A stretch of 64,000 nucleotides of DNA from Bacteroidota bacterium (lineage in GTDB: Bacteria > Bacteroidota > Bacteroidia > Chitinophagales > JADJOU01). The notes below the pieces were generated by a model that saw only the letters and a list, made by a program, of their open reading frames with translations, ran no database searches and was not told where the DNA came from. A program made the translations under genes and the position numbers. Shown piece after piece: positions 1 to 9,019 of the stretch. Position 1 is the stretch's first letter. The number at the start of each line of letters is the position of its first letter. Location of the stretch: the NCBI GenBank assembly GCA_016713645.1, contig JADJOU010000004.1:124001-188000 (forward strand). Direction: 5' to 3'.

Positions 1-399
1 CTCAAAAACTTATTAGGACTTATTCTAGGCGTGGTTATTGGAGCCATCGTCAACGGAGGGATGATTGCTATCAGTGGGTCTATTATTCCACCACCCGAAG
101 GGACTGATTTAAAAACGATAGAAGGGTTGAAAGCGGCGATGCCTTTGATGCAATTCAAACATTTTATCATGCCATTCCTAGCTCATGCCTTGGGAACACT
201 TGTAGGCGCTGCTATCGCAGCAGCCATTGCTTCATCTTATCAATTGGTTATTGCACTCAGTATAGGCACTTTGTTTTTAGTGGGCGGCACCCAAATGGTC
301 ATGGCACTTCCTTCGCCATTGTGGTTCAATGTGCTCGACTTGGGCTTTGCTTACATTCCGATGGCCTATTTGGGGTGGAAATTGGTTGGGAGGCGTTGA
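1..399 (+). CDS. Partial integral membrane protein, 5' end outside window
   Basis: The frame is open from the first base (L-K-N-L-L-G-L-I-L-G-V-V), so the start lies upstream of the window and the first internal methionine is not the start. What remains is about 132 residues with three to four hydrophobic segments rich in Ala, Gly and Ile and a short basic tail ending GWKLVGRR. Small membrane proteins of this shape are common in Bacteroidota genomes, but I cannot name a family. No enzyme motif is visible. It ends 114 bp before the next gene, on the same strand. Confidence 0.7.
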   Translation, partial: LKNLLGLILGVVIGAIVNGGMIAISGSIIPPPEGTDLKTIEGLKAAMPLMQFKHFIMPFLAHALGTLVGAAIAAAIASSYQLVIALSIGTLFLVGGTQMVMALPSPLWFNVLDLGFAYIPMAYLGWKLVGRR

Positions 400-513
400 T
401 GGTTGTTGGTTGTTGTTGGTGGGGTTGTGGAATTTTGAGACAAATTAGGACAATAATATTGTAAGCTCGAATGATTAGAAATTGACTTTTTATACTCACT
501 ATAATTTTCAATA

Positions 514-1046
514 ATGCCCCATCCCCGCAAAACCATCCTATACATAGCCTCAAGCATCGACGGTTATATCGCCCAGCCCAATGATGATTTATCTTTTTGA
601 GTATTGTGGATAAAGAAGGAGAGGACTATGGCTATGTAGAATTTATGCGGTCAATAGATACCGTTATCTTGGGCAGGAAGACTTATGACTGGGTGATGAA
701 TCAAGTGACTGAATTTCCGCATGCTGATAAGGAGTCTTATGTAATAACCAGAACAGCGAGACCAAGCGCTGGAAAGACGCATTTTTATACTGAAGATCTC
801 AAAGCATTAATACTGGATTTAAAATCAAAACCAGGGAAATATATATTTATAGATGGCGGCGCAGAAATTGTCAATGAATTGTTAAACATGAAATTGATTG
901 ACGAAATCATCCTCTCCATAATCCCAATACTGGTTGGCAATGGGACGCGCTTGTTCAAAGATGGCAGACCAGAGCAGTCTTTTCAATTGCTATCCGCAAA
1001 GGCCTATGATAGAGGATTAATTCAATTGCATTATAAGTCAATTTAA
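514..1046 (+). CDS. Dihydrofolate reductase family protein (RibD C-terminal-like), one frameshift
   Basis: The N-terminus MPHPRKTILYIASSIDGYIA, then LGRKTYDW, YVITR and IDGGAEIVNELL, match the RibD C-terminal/DHFR-like reductase fold (NADPH-binding). Many members have no assigned substrate, so a role in folate or antibiotic resistance is not shown. The ATG at 514 is followed by a TGA at 598-600. The downstream part resumes one frame over at the T run 594-598: adding one T restores the family pattern Asp-Leu-Ser-Phe-Leu-Ser-Ile-Val. The joined product is about 177 residues, normal for the family. The break is probably a consensus error, since the rest is intact. It ends about 45 bp upstream of the satD operator region and is probably transcribed separately. 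Confidence 0.8.
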
Positions 1047-1090
1047 GCAAGCATTTCGAGACTTTTAAGTACACATTATAATATTTCAAC

Positions 1091-1165
1091 ATTGTAATAA
1101 TCCTGCAATAAATTATTTATTGTAAGAATCCTGCAATAATTGTATTTTTGTAAAAAATCTACAAT
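1091..1165 (+). promoter_or_regulatory. Three 19-bp operator-like repeats at 28-bp spacing upstream of satD
   Basis: Copies lie at 1091-1109, 1119-1137 and 1147-1165, starts exactly 28 bp apart. Copy 1 is ATTGTAATAATCCTGCAAT, copy 2 differs at one base, and copy 3 matches copy 1 at 14 of 19 positions and contains the A and T of the satD start codon. Each copy is an imperfect dyad (ATTGTA ... TGCAAT). Copy 2 covers the -33 TTG and copy 3 covers the -7 box and start. The arrangement suggests repression of this promoter, possibly by SatD itself, which has a helix-turn-helix-like C-terminus; that link is inference. Confidence 0.65.
1120..1150 (+). promoter_or_regulatory. Promoter of satD (-33 TTG, 20-bp spacer, -7 TAnnTTTG)
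   Basis: TTG at 1120-1122 is followed after exactly 20 bp by TATTTTTG at 1143-1150, which fits the Bacteroidota sigma-ABfr consensus. Transcription would begin within a few bases, leaving an untranslated leader of 12 nt or less before the ATG at 1164. The promoter is interleaved with operator copies 2 and 3. Confidence 0.7.
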
Positions 1166-1799
1166 GAATTATCCAATTTTAATGGCTGATACGATTGATA
1201 GCGGCATTAAAGATTCTAATGAATTGATGCATCAATTAAAAATAATTGTGAAATCAATGAATAAGCAAAAACATTCACTGATTTCCCCTTTGACCATTAC
1301 ACTAGGCGATGAATTTCAAGGTGTTTGTTCTTCTGTACCCCATGCAATTCTTATGATTATTTCTATCGAAGAGATGATTATTAAAAATCAATACAATATT
1401 AAATTGAGGTATGTATTAAACTTTGGCAAGATTGAGACAAAAATTAATTCGGCGAGAGCCTATGAAATGTTGGGACTAGGATTGACAGAAGCGCGAAAAA
1501 AATTAAATTCATTGAAAACAGATGATGCTCGATTCTGTATTTCAATTGGCAGAAATCGCAAAAAATCAGAAGAAATATTAAATGATGCTTTTTTTATTTT
1601 GCAGTCATTCATCGATTCATGGAATGTCAAAGATTATGAATTGGTCGCGGCATTCATAGCCAATAGCGATTATAAGAAGGTGGCAGAAAAAGTACAATTA
1701 GATAAATCAAGCGCATGGCGCAGAAGAAAGAGTCTTAAAATTCAAGAGTATAATAGAGTTAAAAACATTATTTTAGCTATATTAAAAAGTATGAAATGA
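1164..1799 (+). CDS. SatD family protein, probable DNA-binding regulator
   Basis: About 211 residues. The N-terminus MNYPILMADTIDSG, the central LGDEFQGV and the ISIGRN region are the recognisable marks of the SatD family. The C-terminal segment around YKKVAEKVQLDKSSAWRR resembles a helix-turn-helix. I choose ATG 1164 over an upstream TTG at 1140, because the TTG would lie inside the -7 promoter region and the family starts with this methionine. SatD was named from a streptococcal secretion and acid tolerance locus; its biochemical role in Bacteroidota is not established. The stop overlaps the next start (ATGA), so it is co-transcribed with the membrane protein downstream. Operator-like repeats upstream suggest autoregulation. 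Confidence 0.75.
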   Translation: MNYPILMADTIDSGIKDSNELMHQLKIIVKSMNKQKHSLISPLTITLGDEFQGVCSSVPHAILMIISIEEMIIKNQYNIKLRYVLNFGKIETKINSARAYEMLGLGLTEARKKLNSLKTDDARFCISIGRNRKKSEEILNDAFFILQSFIDSWNVKDYELVAAFIANSDYKKVAEKVQLDKSSAWRRRKSLKIQEYNRVKNIILAILKSMK

Positions 1800-2188
1800 T
1801 TATTAAAACCCTAGTTTTTGGGTCAATTTTTATTTTAGGTGAATTGACCATGAATTATACACTATTTAGCTATTTGAAAAAATATTTTGGGTTCAATGAG
1901 AGAATGGCCAATCAAGAGAATAAGACAAATAAGCCCTTTTTAGGCATTAATTTGTCCGTTTTTAAAGGATTGTTAGAACGATTTGTAATTTATATCTGTT
2001 TAGTCTTGGGCATTTCTCAAGTCTTAATTGTATTTGGTGCAATAAAGATTGGAACTCGATTTGATAAAACAAAGGAAGTAACCAATGACTATTTCCTAAT
2101 TGGCAACTTCTGTTCTATTCTCATTGCTGTTTTCTATTTCTTTGTATACAACAAATTACTTTCAGTTGTGGGAAACTATTCAAGATAG
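1796..2188 (+). CDS. Small membrane protein paired with SatD
   Basis: 130 residues with three hydrophobic stretches: residues about 1-25, 65-85 and 105-125. A polar loop holding NEKTNK-like residues follows the first. The sequence IGTRFDKTKEVTNDYFLIGNF is conserved-looking and probably cytoplasmic. The start overlaps the satD stop by ATGA, implying translational coupling. I recall similar small membrane proteins next to satD in other Bacteroidota but no family name. The job of the pair is unknown: a membrane-linked stress or signal sensor with its regulator is a guess. It converges with dapF, only 5 bp apart, with no clear hairpin between. Confidence 0.65.
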   Translation: MIIKTLVFGSIFILGELTMNYTLFSYLKKYFGFNERMANQENKTNKPFLGINLSVFKGLLERFVIYICLVLGISQVLIVFGAIKIGTRFDKTKEVTNDYFLIGNFCSILIAVFYFFVYNKLLSVVGNYSR

Positions 2189-2193
2189 AACAA

Positions 2194-2967
2194 TTATATA
2201 TCCACTTCCCCTTCGAAAACCCTTTCAGCCTTGCCTTTCAAAAAGACCTCGCTAAATCCATTGTTTGATTGAATAAAGGAAACCACTAAATTTCCTCCCT
2301 TGGTTTGGATATTGAATTGATTGAATGGAGATTTCGTTTGAAGTGCAAATGCCATGGCAGCCGCGCAAACACCCGTTCCACAGGAATAGGTCTCATCTTC
2401 CACACCTCTCTCATAGGTGCGCACTTTGATAGAATCTGCATTGATCTGTTCTACGTAATTGACATTGATGCCCTTTGGAAATGCATCAGAATACCTGATG
2501 GCTCTGGATCTTGGATGGATGTCGATCGAGTCGATCTCTTTTTCGATGAGGACATAATGCGGCGAACCGGTATTGATTTCGCAGTGATTGGCGTCTTGTT
2601 TATATTCCTTTACATCGATCATCTGCAATTTCACTTCGCCTTCTAGAACATAAGCCCGGTGAGGTCCGTCGATGGCTTTGAAATTTGTCTCTCCTTGGAT
2701 GATATTTAAATCATGCGCAAATTGAACGATACATCTTCCTCCATTTCCGCACATGGTGCTCTCATTTCCATCGGAATTGTAATAGACCATTTCGAAATCG
2801 TATCCATCGATTAATTGTAGTAAAATCAAGCCATCAGCGCCTATACCAAATCTTCTGTCGCATAATTTAGCCACTTGTTCGTTTGTCAATACACAACGCT
2901 TATCGCGATTGTCTATCATGACAAAATCATTTCCTGTTCCCTGATATTTATAAAATTGTATTTTCAT
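2194..2967 (-). CDS. dapF: Diaminopimelate epimerase
   Basis: 257 residues, slightly shorter than the usual 270-280. It interconverts LL- and meso-diaminopimelate in the lysine/peptidoglycan pathway in the cytoplasm. Visible motifs: N-terminal YQGTGNDFVMIDNR, the first catalytic cysteine in MCGNGGRC (about residues 72-79), and the second in YSCGTGVCAAAMA (about residues 194-206). These two cysteines form the cofactor-independent acid/base pair. It is a single gene facing the satD pair. dapB of the same pathway is elsewhere in the window (about 36.3 kb), so there is no dap operon. Confidence 0.96.
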   Translation of the reverse strand: MKIQFYKYQGTGNDFVMIDNRDKRCVLTNEQVAKLCDRRFGIGADGLILLQLIDGYDFEMVYYNSDGNESTMCGNGGRCIVQFAHDLNIIQGETNFKAIDGPHRAYVLEGEVKLQMIDVKEYKQDANHCEINTGSPHYVLIEKEIDSIDIHPRSRAIRYSDAFPKGINVNYVEQINADSIKVRTYERGVEDETYSCGTGVCAAAMAFALQTKSPFNQFNIQTKGGNLVVSFIQSNNGFSEVFLKGKAERVFEGEVDI

Positions 2968-2996
2968 ATTATTTTGTAAATATAATCATTTCTTTT

Positions 2997-3117
2997 TTAA
3001 CCACAGAGTAGCGCAGAGTTCAATGCACACAGAGTTTCACTGAGTGAAATTTTGTGTAATTATAATTTTCTTGAATTAATTTACGCTGAGATACTCTGTG
3101 CAAACCTCTGTGGAACT
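2997..3117. repeat. CACAGAG-type inverted intergenic repeat
   Basis: The left part carries TTAACCACAGAG, GCGCAGAG and CACACAGAG (2997-3034) and then CACTGAG. The right part (3082-3113) carries CTGAG, ACTCTGTG and CCTCTGTGG, the reverse complement of the same words. The two halves could fold into an imperfect hairpin about 115 bp long. Short intergenic elements built on this word occur in many unrelated bacterial genomes. There is no coding potential. It lies between the divergently read dapF upstream region and the symporter stop. Confidence 0.6.
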
Positions 3118-3212
3118 CTCCTACACTTTGTAGGGACAAGTTAATAATAAAATTACTCAGCGTAAAAAATGGTAGTTAGTTAATTTATTCTGCAAACAGC
3201 CAAACTCCACTT

Positions 3213-4445
3213 TTAATCTTTTTCGTGAAATTCACCTTCCAATTTTGCAATGACAACTGTCGCCAAACTATTGCCAATCACATTTACCGCAGTGCGGGCC
3301 ATGTCCATCAATTCATCAATTCCGATGATTAAATAGATGGGCAATAAGGGAAGATTGAAGCTAGCTGCCGTGCCCATCAATATTACCAAAGATGCACGTG
3401 GCACTCCAGCGACGCCTTTGCTCGTCAACATCAAAGTCAACATCATGATGATTTGTTCGGAAAAGCTCAAATCGATTCCCGCTGCCTGTGCCACAAATAT
3501 GGTCGCTAGGGATAAATACAAGGTCGTTCCATCGAGGTTGAAGCTATAGCCCATAGGCAATACGAAAGATACTACTTTTCTAGGCACACCAAATTTCTCT
3601 AAGGCAGTCATCAATTTGGGTAGTGCTGATTCACTGCTGGTCGAAGAGAAAGCAATGCTCACGGGCTCTGCGATATGTTTGGCGAGTTTGATGATTTTTA
3701 TTTTAAAGAAAAGAGCGATGGGGACAAGCACAAAAAGGATAAAGGCAAAGAGCGCTCCATAAAGTGTAGCGACGAGTGCAAATAGATTTTTGAGAATATC
3801 CAATCCCATGGTGCCCACGGTATATGCCATGGCACTGCCCACCGCGATCGGCGCTGCATACATCACCAATCCAGTAAACTTAAACATGGTCTCTGCCATG
3901 CTCTCGGTGAATTGCAGCATGGTCTTTTTGTGTTCAGAGCCAATCATAATCAATCCTAAGCCAAAGAGTATGCTGAATACCACGATTTGCAATACATTTC
4001 CTTCGAAGATAGCCTTGGCGATATTCTCTGGAAATATTTCTACGAGGTGCTCATTCCATGTTTTTGGTTTAGAAATTTTATCAATTTTTTCTTTTTTTCC
4101 TTCATAAATTTTCTCTGCAACGTGCAAGTCAACTCCTTTTCCAGCTTGAGTTATATTGATGGCAGCCAATCCGATGAAAAGCGCAATGGTCGTGACAATC
4201 TCAAAATAGAGCAATGCCTTCCAACCCATGCGACCCACTTGTTTCATATTGGAATGTCCCGCGATGCCCACCACTATGGTTGCAAAAATTAAGGGTGCTA
4301 CAATACATTTGATCAATCGAATAAATATCAAACTGAATACTTGAAGGTTCTTGGCAAAATCTGGCGCGAAATACCCCACAAGAATCCCAACGAACATGGA
4401 GATAATGATATATTGCGTCAAACTGATTTTCTTGAGTGCATTCAT
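3213..4445 (-). CDS. Dicarboxylate/amino acid:cation symporter (DAACS family)
   Basis: 410 residues with about eight membrane helices and two re-entrant hairpins. The serine-rich hairpin FSSTSSESALPKLM (about residue 268 on) and the helix motif GYSFNLDGTTLYLS (about residue 300 on) are the substrate- and sodium-binding signatures of GltP/DctA-type carriers. Likely substrates are glutamate, aspartate or C4-dicarboxylates; specificity cannot be read here. The translation start overlaps the stop of the upstream alpha/beta hydrolase gene (ATGA at 4442-4445), so the two form one transcript. The length and motifs are complete. Confidence 0.93.
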   Translation of the reverse strand: MNALKKISLTQYIIISMFVGILVGYFAPDFAKNLQVFSLIFIRLIKCIVAPLIFATIVVGIAGHSNMKQVGRMGWKALLYFEIVTTIALFIGLAAINITQAGKGVDLHVAEKIYEGKKEKIDKISKPKTWNEHLVEIFPENIAKAIFEGNVLQIVVFSILFGLGLIMIGSEHKKTMLQFTESMAETMFKFTGLVMYAAPIAVGSAMAYTVGTMGLDILKNLFALVATLYGALFAFILFVLVPIALFFKIKIIKLAKHIAEPVSIAFSSTSSESALPKLMTALEKFGVPRKVVSFVLPMGYSFNLDGTTLYLSLATIFVAQAAGIDLSFSEQIIMMLTLMLTSKGVAGVPRASLVILMGTAASFNLPLLPIYLIIGIDELMDMARTAVNVIGNSLATVVIAKLEGEFHEKD

Positions 4446-5152
4446 GTGCTGGATTTGTCTTTTAGTAGTTCTTTCAGAGCGTATTTGATATGGTTGGAAA
4501 CTTGTTCTGATTTTTCGACAATCATAAAATGACTGCCACCTTGTACTTTAATTGGATTGGTTATTTTTGAAATGGGAAATAGAATATCATCTGTACCATG
4601 AATATGGATTACATGTTTTGGAGAGGTCGTTTTGTTCCAATGTATCGCAGATTCTATCGCCCAATCATTGAATTCTGTGTCCAAATTTTTAATCATGCTC
4701 TCAACAACTGGTCTGTGCGCAGGTGCATAAGCTCTGAGCGCTAGATTTTGAATGAATTCATATCGCTTGAGGTGTTTCGTGCTGAACAATTTAAGTAAAT
4801 ATTTGTATTTGCCCAAATGCGATAAAGGCATTTCTGATTTGTTTTTTACGGAAGATATCAGAATGACATAGGCCTTTTCAAAATGCTCAGATAATTCATG
4901 GGCGATGATTCCCCCAAATGATAGACCTATAAAAATGGGTTCTGGATCGCTTATTTGCGGGAGCAATCGCTTGGCATATTCTGAAACAGATTCTTGTTGA
5001 TTGGGCTTAACCCATTGCACGATAATGGGTTTAAAGCTTTCGTCAAATTGAAGGAATTTAAATACTTCATCCGTCGAACCAACACCTTTTAGAAGATAAA
5101 CGATTTTTTTATTTGTTTTTTCAGAATGAGGTATAGATTTGACAAGATTCAT
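4442..5152 (-). CDS. Alpha/beta hydrolase
   Basis: 236 residues. The fold is indicated by an early YLLKGVGST oxyanion-type segment, the nucleophile elbow GLSFGG (serine near residue 94), an acid in HGTDDILFP, and a late histidine in GGSHFMIV, giving a complete Ser-Asp-His triad. It lacks a signal peptide, so it is probably cytoplasmic. The substrate is unknown; an esterase or thioesterase is possible. It lies directly upstream of, and overlaps by four bases, the dicarboxylate symporter. About 200 bp without a gene separate it from the membrane protein gene at 5356-5793, on the same strand. Confidence 0.82.
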   Translation of the reverse strand: MNLVKSIPHSEKTNKKIVYLLKGVGSTDEVFKFLQFDESFKPIIVQWVKPNQQESVSEYAKRLLPQISDPEPIFIGLSFGGIIAHELSEHFEKAYVILISSVKNKSEMPLSHLGKYKYLLKLFSTKHLKRYEFIQNLALRAYAPAHRPVVESMIKNLDTEFNDWAIESAIHWNKTTSPKHVIHIHGTDDILFPISKITNPIKVQGGSHFMIVEKSEQVSNHIKYALKELLKDKSST

Positions 5153-5355
5153 GAGCTTGGTATTCGCTGGCTTTGAAAGTGATAATAAGTCACAATTATC
5201 TTTTTGTTTACACTTTAATGCATTCTAGATACGCAAGTTTAAAATAGAAAGAATAAACTGCATTTTATTTGTGCATTCGTTTCAATATAATCCAATGCTA
5301 TAAGGACTTTAAGTCCGCCTTAAATTTTACATTTCATTTTTTGGGGGGAATCAAA

Positions 5356-5793
5356 TCAACCCGCCATCCATTGATTCCAAGGAATTCTTGACAACAATAA
5401 TATCAAGCCCAATCCATAGAATGTGGCAATTTTCATGAACTTTGCCTTGTCTTCTGTCAATTTTTTATGTGCGGCAAATCCGATGGTAATCATAACAACA
5501 GCCAAAATATTGGTAAAAGGATGCTCTACAGCCAATAATCTCAATGCTTTATCTGCCATGACAGCCTTCGCATCATCTTTGAGCATGTCAAAATACGTTG
5601 AAGTAAAATAGACTAGAAATCCGAGGAGCAATTGTGTGTGTGCTGCTATCAAGGTGAATAGGGCTACTTTTCTATCGGTTTCGAGAAATGGCTTATTGTT
5701 TTGAGCACTCAATAAACTTTTGACAATAGAGGCGATAAGCAATGCGAGCAAAGCAAATGCGAGCAAGGAGTGAAACATGAGTAACATAGGCAA
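5356..5793 (-). CDS. Conserved four-helix membrane protein
   Basis: 145 residues with about four membrane segments (about 5-25, 45-65, 95-110, 120-138). The first helix contains a histidine (MFHSLLAF), the second AAHTQLLLGFLVYF, and the third region EHPFTNILAV. Spaced histidines in a four-helix frame recall haem-binding cytochrome b561-like proteins, but I cannot assign it firmly. Similar Bacteroidota proteins are left as hypothetical. It lies 12 bp downstream of bshC on the same strand and is likely co-transcribed with it. Another possible start is the methionine two codons in. Confidence 0.7.
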   Translation of the reverse strand: MPMLLMFHSLLAFALLALLIASIVKSLLSAQNNKPFLETDRKVALFTLIAAHTQLLLGFLVYFTSTYFDMLKDDAKAVMADKALRLLAVEHPFTNILAVVMITIGFAAHKKLTEDKAKFMKIATFYGLGLILLLSRIPWNQWMAG

Positions 5794-5805
5794 TATCAGT
5801 TTTGA

Positions 5806-7328
5806 TTAATATTGTAAAAATAGAATTTCCTTTGAAAATGGTTGGAATTCTTTATACAAGGTGTCTATAAATACCTTGTCTATCTTGTCGAAATATTGCA
5901 TGAAATTTTCATGTCGCTCTTGCAGATTCCCTTCAGGCATGATTTTTTGATGAAATTTGTCTATAAATTGATTCTTGTCCTCATTCTTTTTCTTGGCTGC
6001 TTTGATCAATTTTTGTTCAATCGTTTGCACAATTTGAGCAGCCCTGGTTTCATCTGCTTTAATGGAGGTAATTAGCGAATCGTCAATTGAGGAAGTCAAC
6101 TTTTCAATTTCTTTGAAAAGATTTGTCAATTGTTTTTGTGCTTCAGCGATTTTAGGTTCTATCTCTGTATCAGCTTGAACCATCTTCTTCTTTAAAACTT
6201 CTGGTTGTTCAAATACTTGAGCAATTTGAAATCCCAATCCCTCGAATTTCTCGCTGCTTTTGGCATCCATAAAAATGGCGTGATTGCGCAACATCAATAG
6301 GGGATAATTGATTTGATAATATTCAAATAGCGGTTTTAGTTCTAACCAATAGGCGAGCTCACCTCCACCGCCGACATAACAAAGGGAAGGGAGCACTTTC
6401 TGTTGCATGAGCGGCCTGAATATGACATTGGGGCTGATATCTTTTGCCTCCAAATTTTCTAATTCGGATGCGCTTTCTATATATTTTCTCTCGTGAATGG
6501 TCAGTTTAAATATATTGATATCCCTAGGTTGCGCTTGGATAGAATAGCTTTTTCCCATTTGACCAATATGATTTTCCAAAACAGATTTTGCTCGTTGATT
6601 TTTACTTCATCAGTCGCAATTTCTATAAAAGCATTTTTAAAGAATGGCGCGTCTAAATCGATGATGATCAAACCATAATCTGCAAAAAGCGCATGGATGA
6701 ATTTGCGCTGTGCGAATGCCAGTGTATCTCCCTTTTGATAGGACTTCTTCAAAATGTCAATCAAATTTTCATTGCGCAGTGTAGGGATGATTAGATTCAT
6801 CATCTCAATAAATGAATCGTCTATGAGAAATCGCCCCGTGGCACCTGTTTGTTCTGTCTCCCAAGTATATTTTTTATTGAATAAATGCATGGATGCAATC
6901 TCTTCCTTATCGTGGTCTTCGCTGCCCATGACGAATACGGGTACTACTTTAAAATCATTGAAACGAGCATTGGATGATTCTGCAAGTTTAATGGTGCTCA
7001 GAATTTTGTGGATATAGTAATACGGTCCAGTGAATACATTTAGCTGATGCGCCGTAACTGCGGTATATGTATTCGAATTTTTCAGTGCATCTAAGTTCTT
7101 TTGAACGGCTTCTCCTATTTCTATGGTCTTGTATTGACGCAAAATTTCTGCGTGTAATCCCGCTCGATTAAATACCTCACTGGATTTGTCGCGGGCAGAC
7201 AAGGCCAAACTCTCTAACGCTGGTTTGTAGTGAATAAAAGGATTTAAGACAGAATCATTGAATAAGTAATCCCTGATGAGTGAATTAAAAAAAGGAGATT
7301 CTTGTATGGATATAGATTCAATTTTCAT
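5806..7328 (-). CDS. bshC: Bacillithiol biosynthesis cysteine-adding enzyme BshC, one frameshift
   Basis: BshC is proposed to add cysteine to glucosaminyl-malate, the last step of bacillithiol synthesis. The N-terminal part holds VTAHQLNVFTGPYYYIHKI and FVMGSEDHDKEEI; the C-terminal part holds FRPLMQQKVLPSLCYVGGGG and a coiled-coil stretch rich in Lys/Glu. The reading frame breaks at the short T run at 6586-6589 (A run on the coding strand). Adding one A joins Glu-Gln-Lys-Ser-Val-Leu-Glu-Asn-His-Ile-Gly, as expected for the family. The joined length is about 507-508 residues, normal for BshC. I treat it as intact with a consensus error. Other bsh genes are not in this window. Confidence 0.9.
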
Positions 7329-7384
7329 AATTATACTGCAAACAAATAAAACGGTCTAATCATTCCACAAAGGATTCAAAAGAA

Positions 7385-8965
7385 TTAGAAATTCCTCAAA
7401 TAAATATTATAACAATGTTGCTCATTAGTTTTTATAATCGGCATTATTTTCTGACTCATTTCACCTTGCAATTTCAAATAATAAATTCCTGATTTTAATT
7501 CACTAAGCTGAATTGCGTTCATGTTTGAATTCAATAAATATGAATATATGAATTGGCCAATTGAATTATATAATTCAACGGAAACAAAATGATTGGAAGA
7601 ATTATCGATATTTAAAACATCCTTTGTTGGATTTGGATATAGTAAAATTGATTGATTAACTGAAGTGGATATTGAACTAGAAGGTGTGAAGGAATTGTCA
7701 ATTTTCCCTGTTACAATATCCCATATACCCGCACTTGTCAGCGGGATATTCCCAAAATTCGCCGTAGATTTGAAGCTACCTGTAAAGTAAGTACTGCCAT
7801 TAATTAAACATATGCCGCTTGCTTCATCATCTGAATTTCCACCGAAAATCTTCGCCCAAATGACACTGCCATTTGTATCCATTTTTCCTATGCACATATC
7901 TAAGCCGCCTAATCCTATTAGATTTTTGTCACCTATAATTGTATTTCCAGTTGTAGTAGACATAAAAGCGAGCTTTCCTTTTTCATAAAAGATATCTGCT
8001 TCTTCATCACTGCCGGACCCTGAAATTCCCGTTGCCCATAGCGGCAATCCATTGCTATTGAATTTTGCTACAAATGCATCTGTTTGAACTGCATTGAGTG
8101 TTTTACTTCCCAAAACCATTGAATTTGCATACCTCCCTGTGAGGTAGTATTCGTTCTTTTCGTCGCCTGTTATCTTCGCAGCTAAATCAAATCCTGTTCC
8201 GCCATAATTTTTTGCCCATTGTAAACTACCACTAGATGAGTACTTTGAAAGAAAAATATCTTGTGCGCCATTGCTTAACAAAACAGTTGCGCCGAAATTC
8301 GCTGTGTCTTTAAAGTAACCTGTGGCGTATACTTCATCACTGCTATTTACATAAACACCATATCCTTTGTCTAATCCATTTCCTCCTGCTGTTCGAGCCC
8401 ATTGAAATACGCCTGCAGAAGTATATTTGGCAATAAAAATATCCCATCCACTTGCTGGTGTTTTATTAAATAAAGTATCGGTGGGAGAGAAGAAGGCATT
8501 CCCGCTGTAATAACCTATAACATAAACATCTGATCCTTTTACAAATACATCTTGTATTCCATTATTTGAAAAAATGGAATTGGTAAATAGCAATTTACTC
8601 CATACAAGTCCGCCATTCAAATCTAAACGCTGCAGTGTAGCATTTGAATTATTAAATAAATAAAGGCTATTGCTGCCATCAAAGACTAGTCCACTTCCAC
8701 CGAGATTATCATAGGCCCATTTAATATTACCTGACGAATCGTACTTCGCACAATAATTACCGAATGAATTTTTGAGCACTTTATTATCAAAAGTCACAGA
8801 ATCCTGGAAATCACCTGTGATATATACATTCCCGTCTAAATCAAAAGTGATGTCATTGCCGCGCTCTGATTTTGGCGCTTTGCCATGCTTTGCCCATTGA
8901 ACCGATTGTGCTTGGCTTTGATAAAAAAAGAAAATGGTTAAGATAATTGTAAATAATGATTTCAT
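7385..8965 (-). CDS. Secreted beta-propeller (SBBP-type repeat) protein with T9SS sorting domain
   Basis: 526 residues. There is a signal peptide at residues 1-19 (FTIILTIFFFYQSQAQS). It is followed by seven or so repeats built on phrases such as FIAKYTSAGVFQWARTAGG, YVTGYF-like turns and DIFLSKYSSSGSLQWAKNYGG. These are beta-propeller blades of the kind found in surface proteins. The C-terminal about 80 residues (LYPNPTKDVLNI ... SGIYYLKL) form a T9SS type A sorting domain, so the protein should cross the outer membrane and be anchored or released. Ligand and role are unknown. No break was seen. It stands downstream of another T9SS protein, but 54 bp apart. Confidence 0.85.
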   Translation of the reverse strand: MKSLFTIILTIFFFYQSQAQSVQWAKHGKAPKSERGNDITFDLDGNVYITGDFQDSVTFDNKVLKNSFGNYCAKYDSSGNIKWAYDNLGGSGLVFDGSNSLYLFNNSNATLQRLDLNGGLVWSKLLFTNSIFSNNGIQDVFVKGSDVYVIGYYSGNAFFSPTDTLFNKTPASGWDIFIAKYTSAGVFQWARTAGGNGLDKGYGVYVNSSDEVYATGYFKDTANFGATVLLSNGAQDIFLSKYSSSGSLQWAKNYGGTGFDLAAKITGDEKNEYYLTGRYANSMVLGSKTLNAVQTDAFVAKFNSNGLPLWATGISGSGSDEEADIFYEKGKLAFMSTTTGNTIIGDKNLIGLGGLDMCIGKMDTNGSVIWAKIFGGNSDDEASGICLINGSTYFTGSFKSTANFGNIPLTSAGIWDIVTGKIDNSFTPSSSISTSVNQSILLYPNPTKDVLNIDNSSNHFVSVELYNSIGQFIYSYLLNSNMNAIQLSELKSGIYYLKLQGEMSQKIMPIIKTNEQHCYNIYLRNF

Positions 8966-9019
8966 AATATGAATAATTTAAAACAAGATATGTATTTTTT
9001 ATAATGCAGTGTTGTAATG

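Noticed and set aside
2305..2646. Long open frame on the plus strand inside dapF
   Set aside because: It is a shadow of dapF; composition and lack of any recognisable motif argue against coding. The same holds for the many frames opposite other genes.
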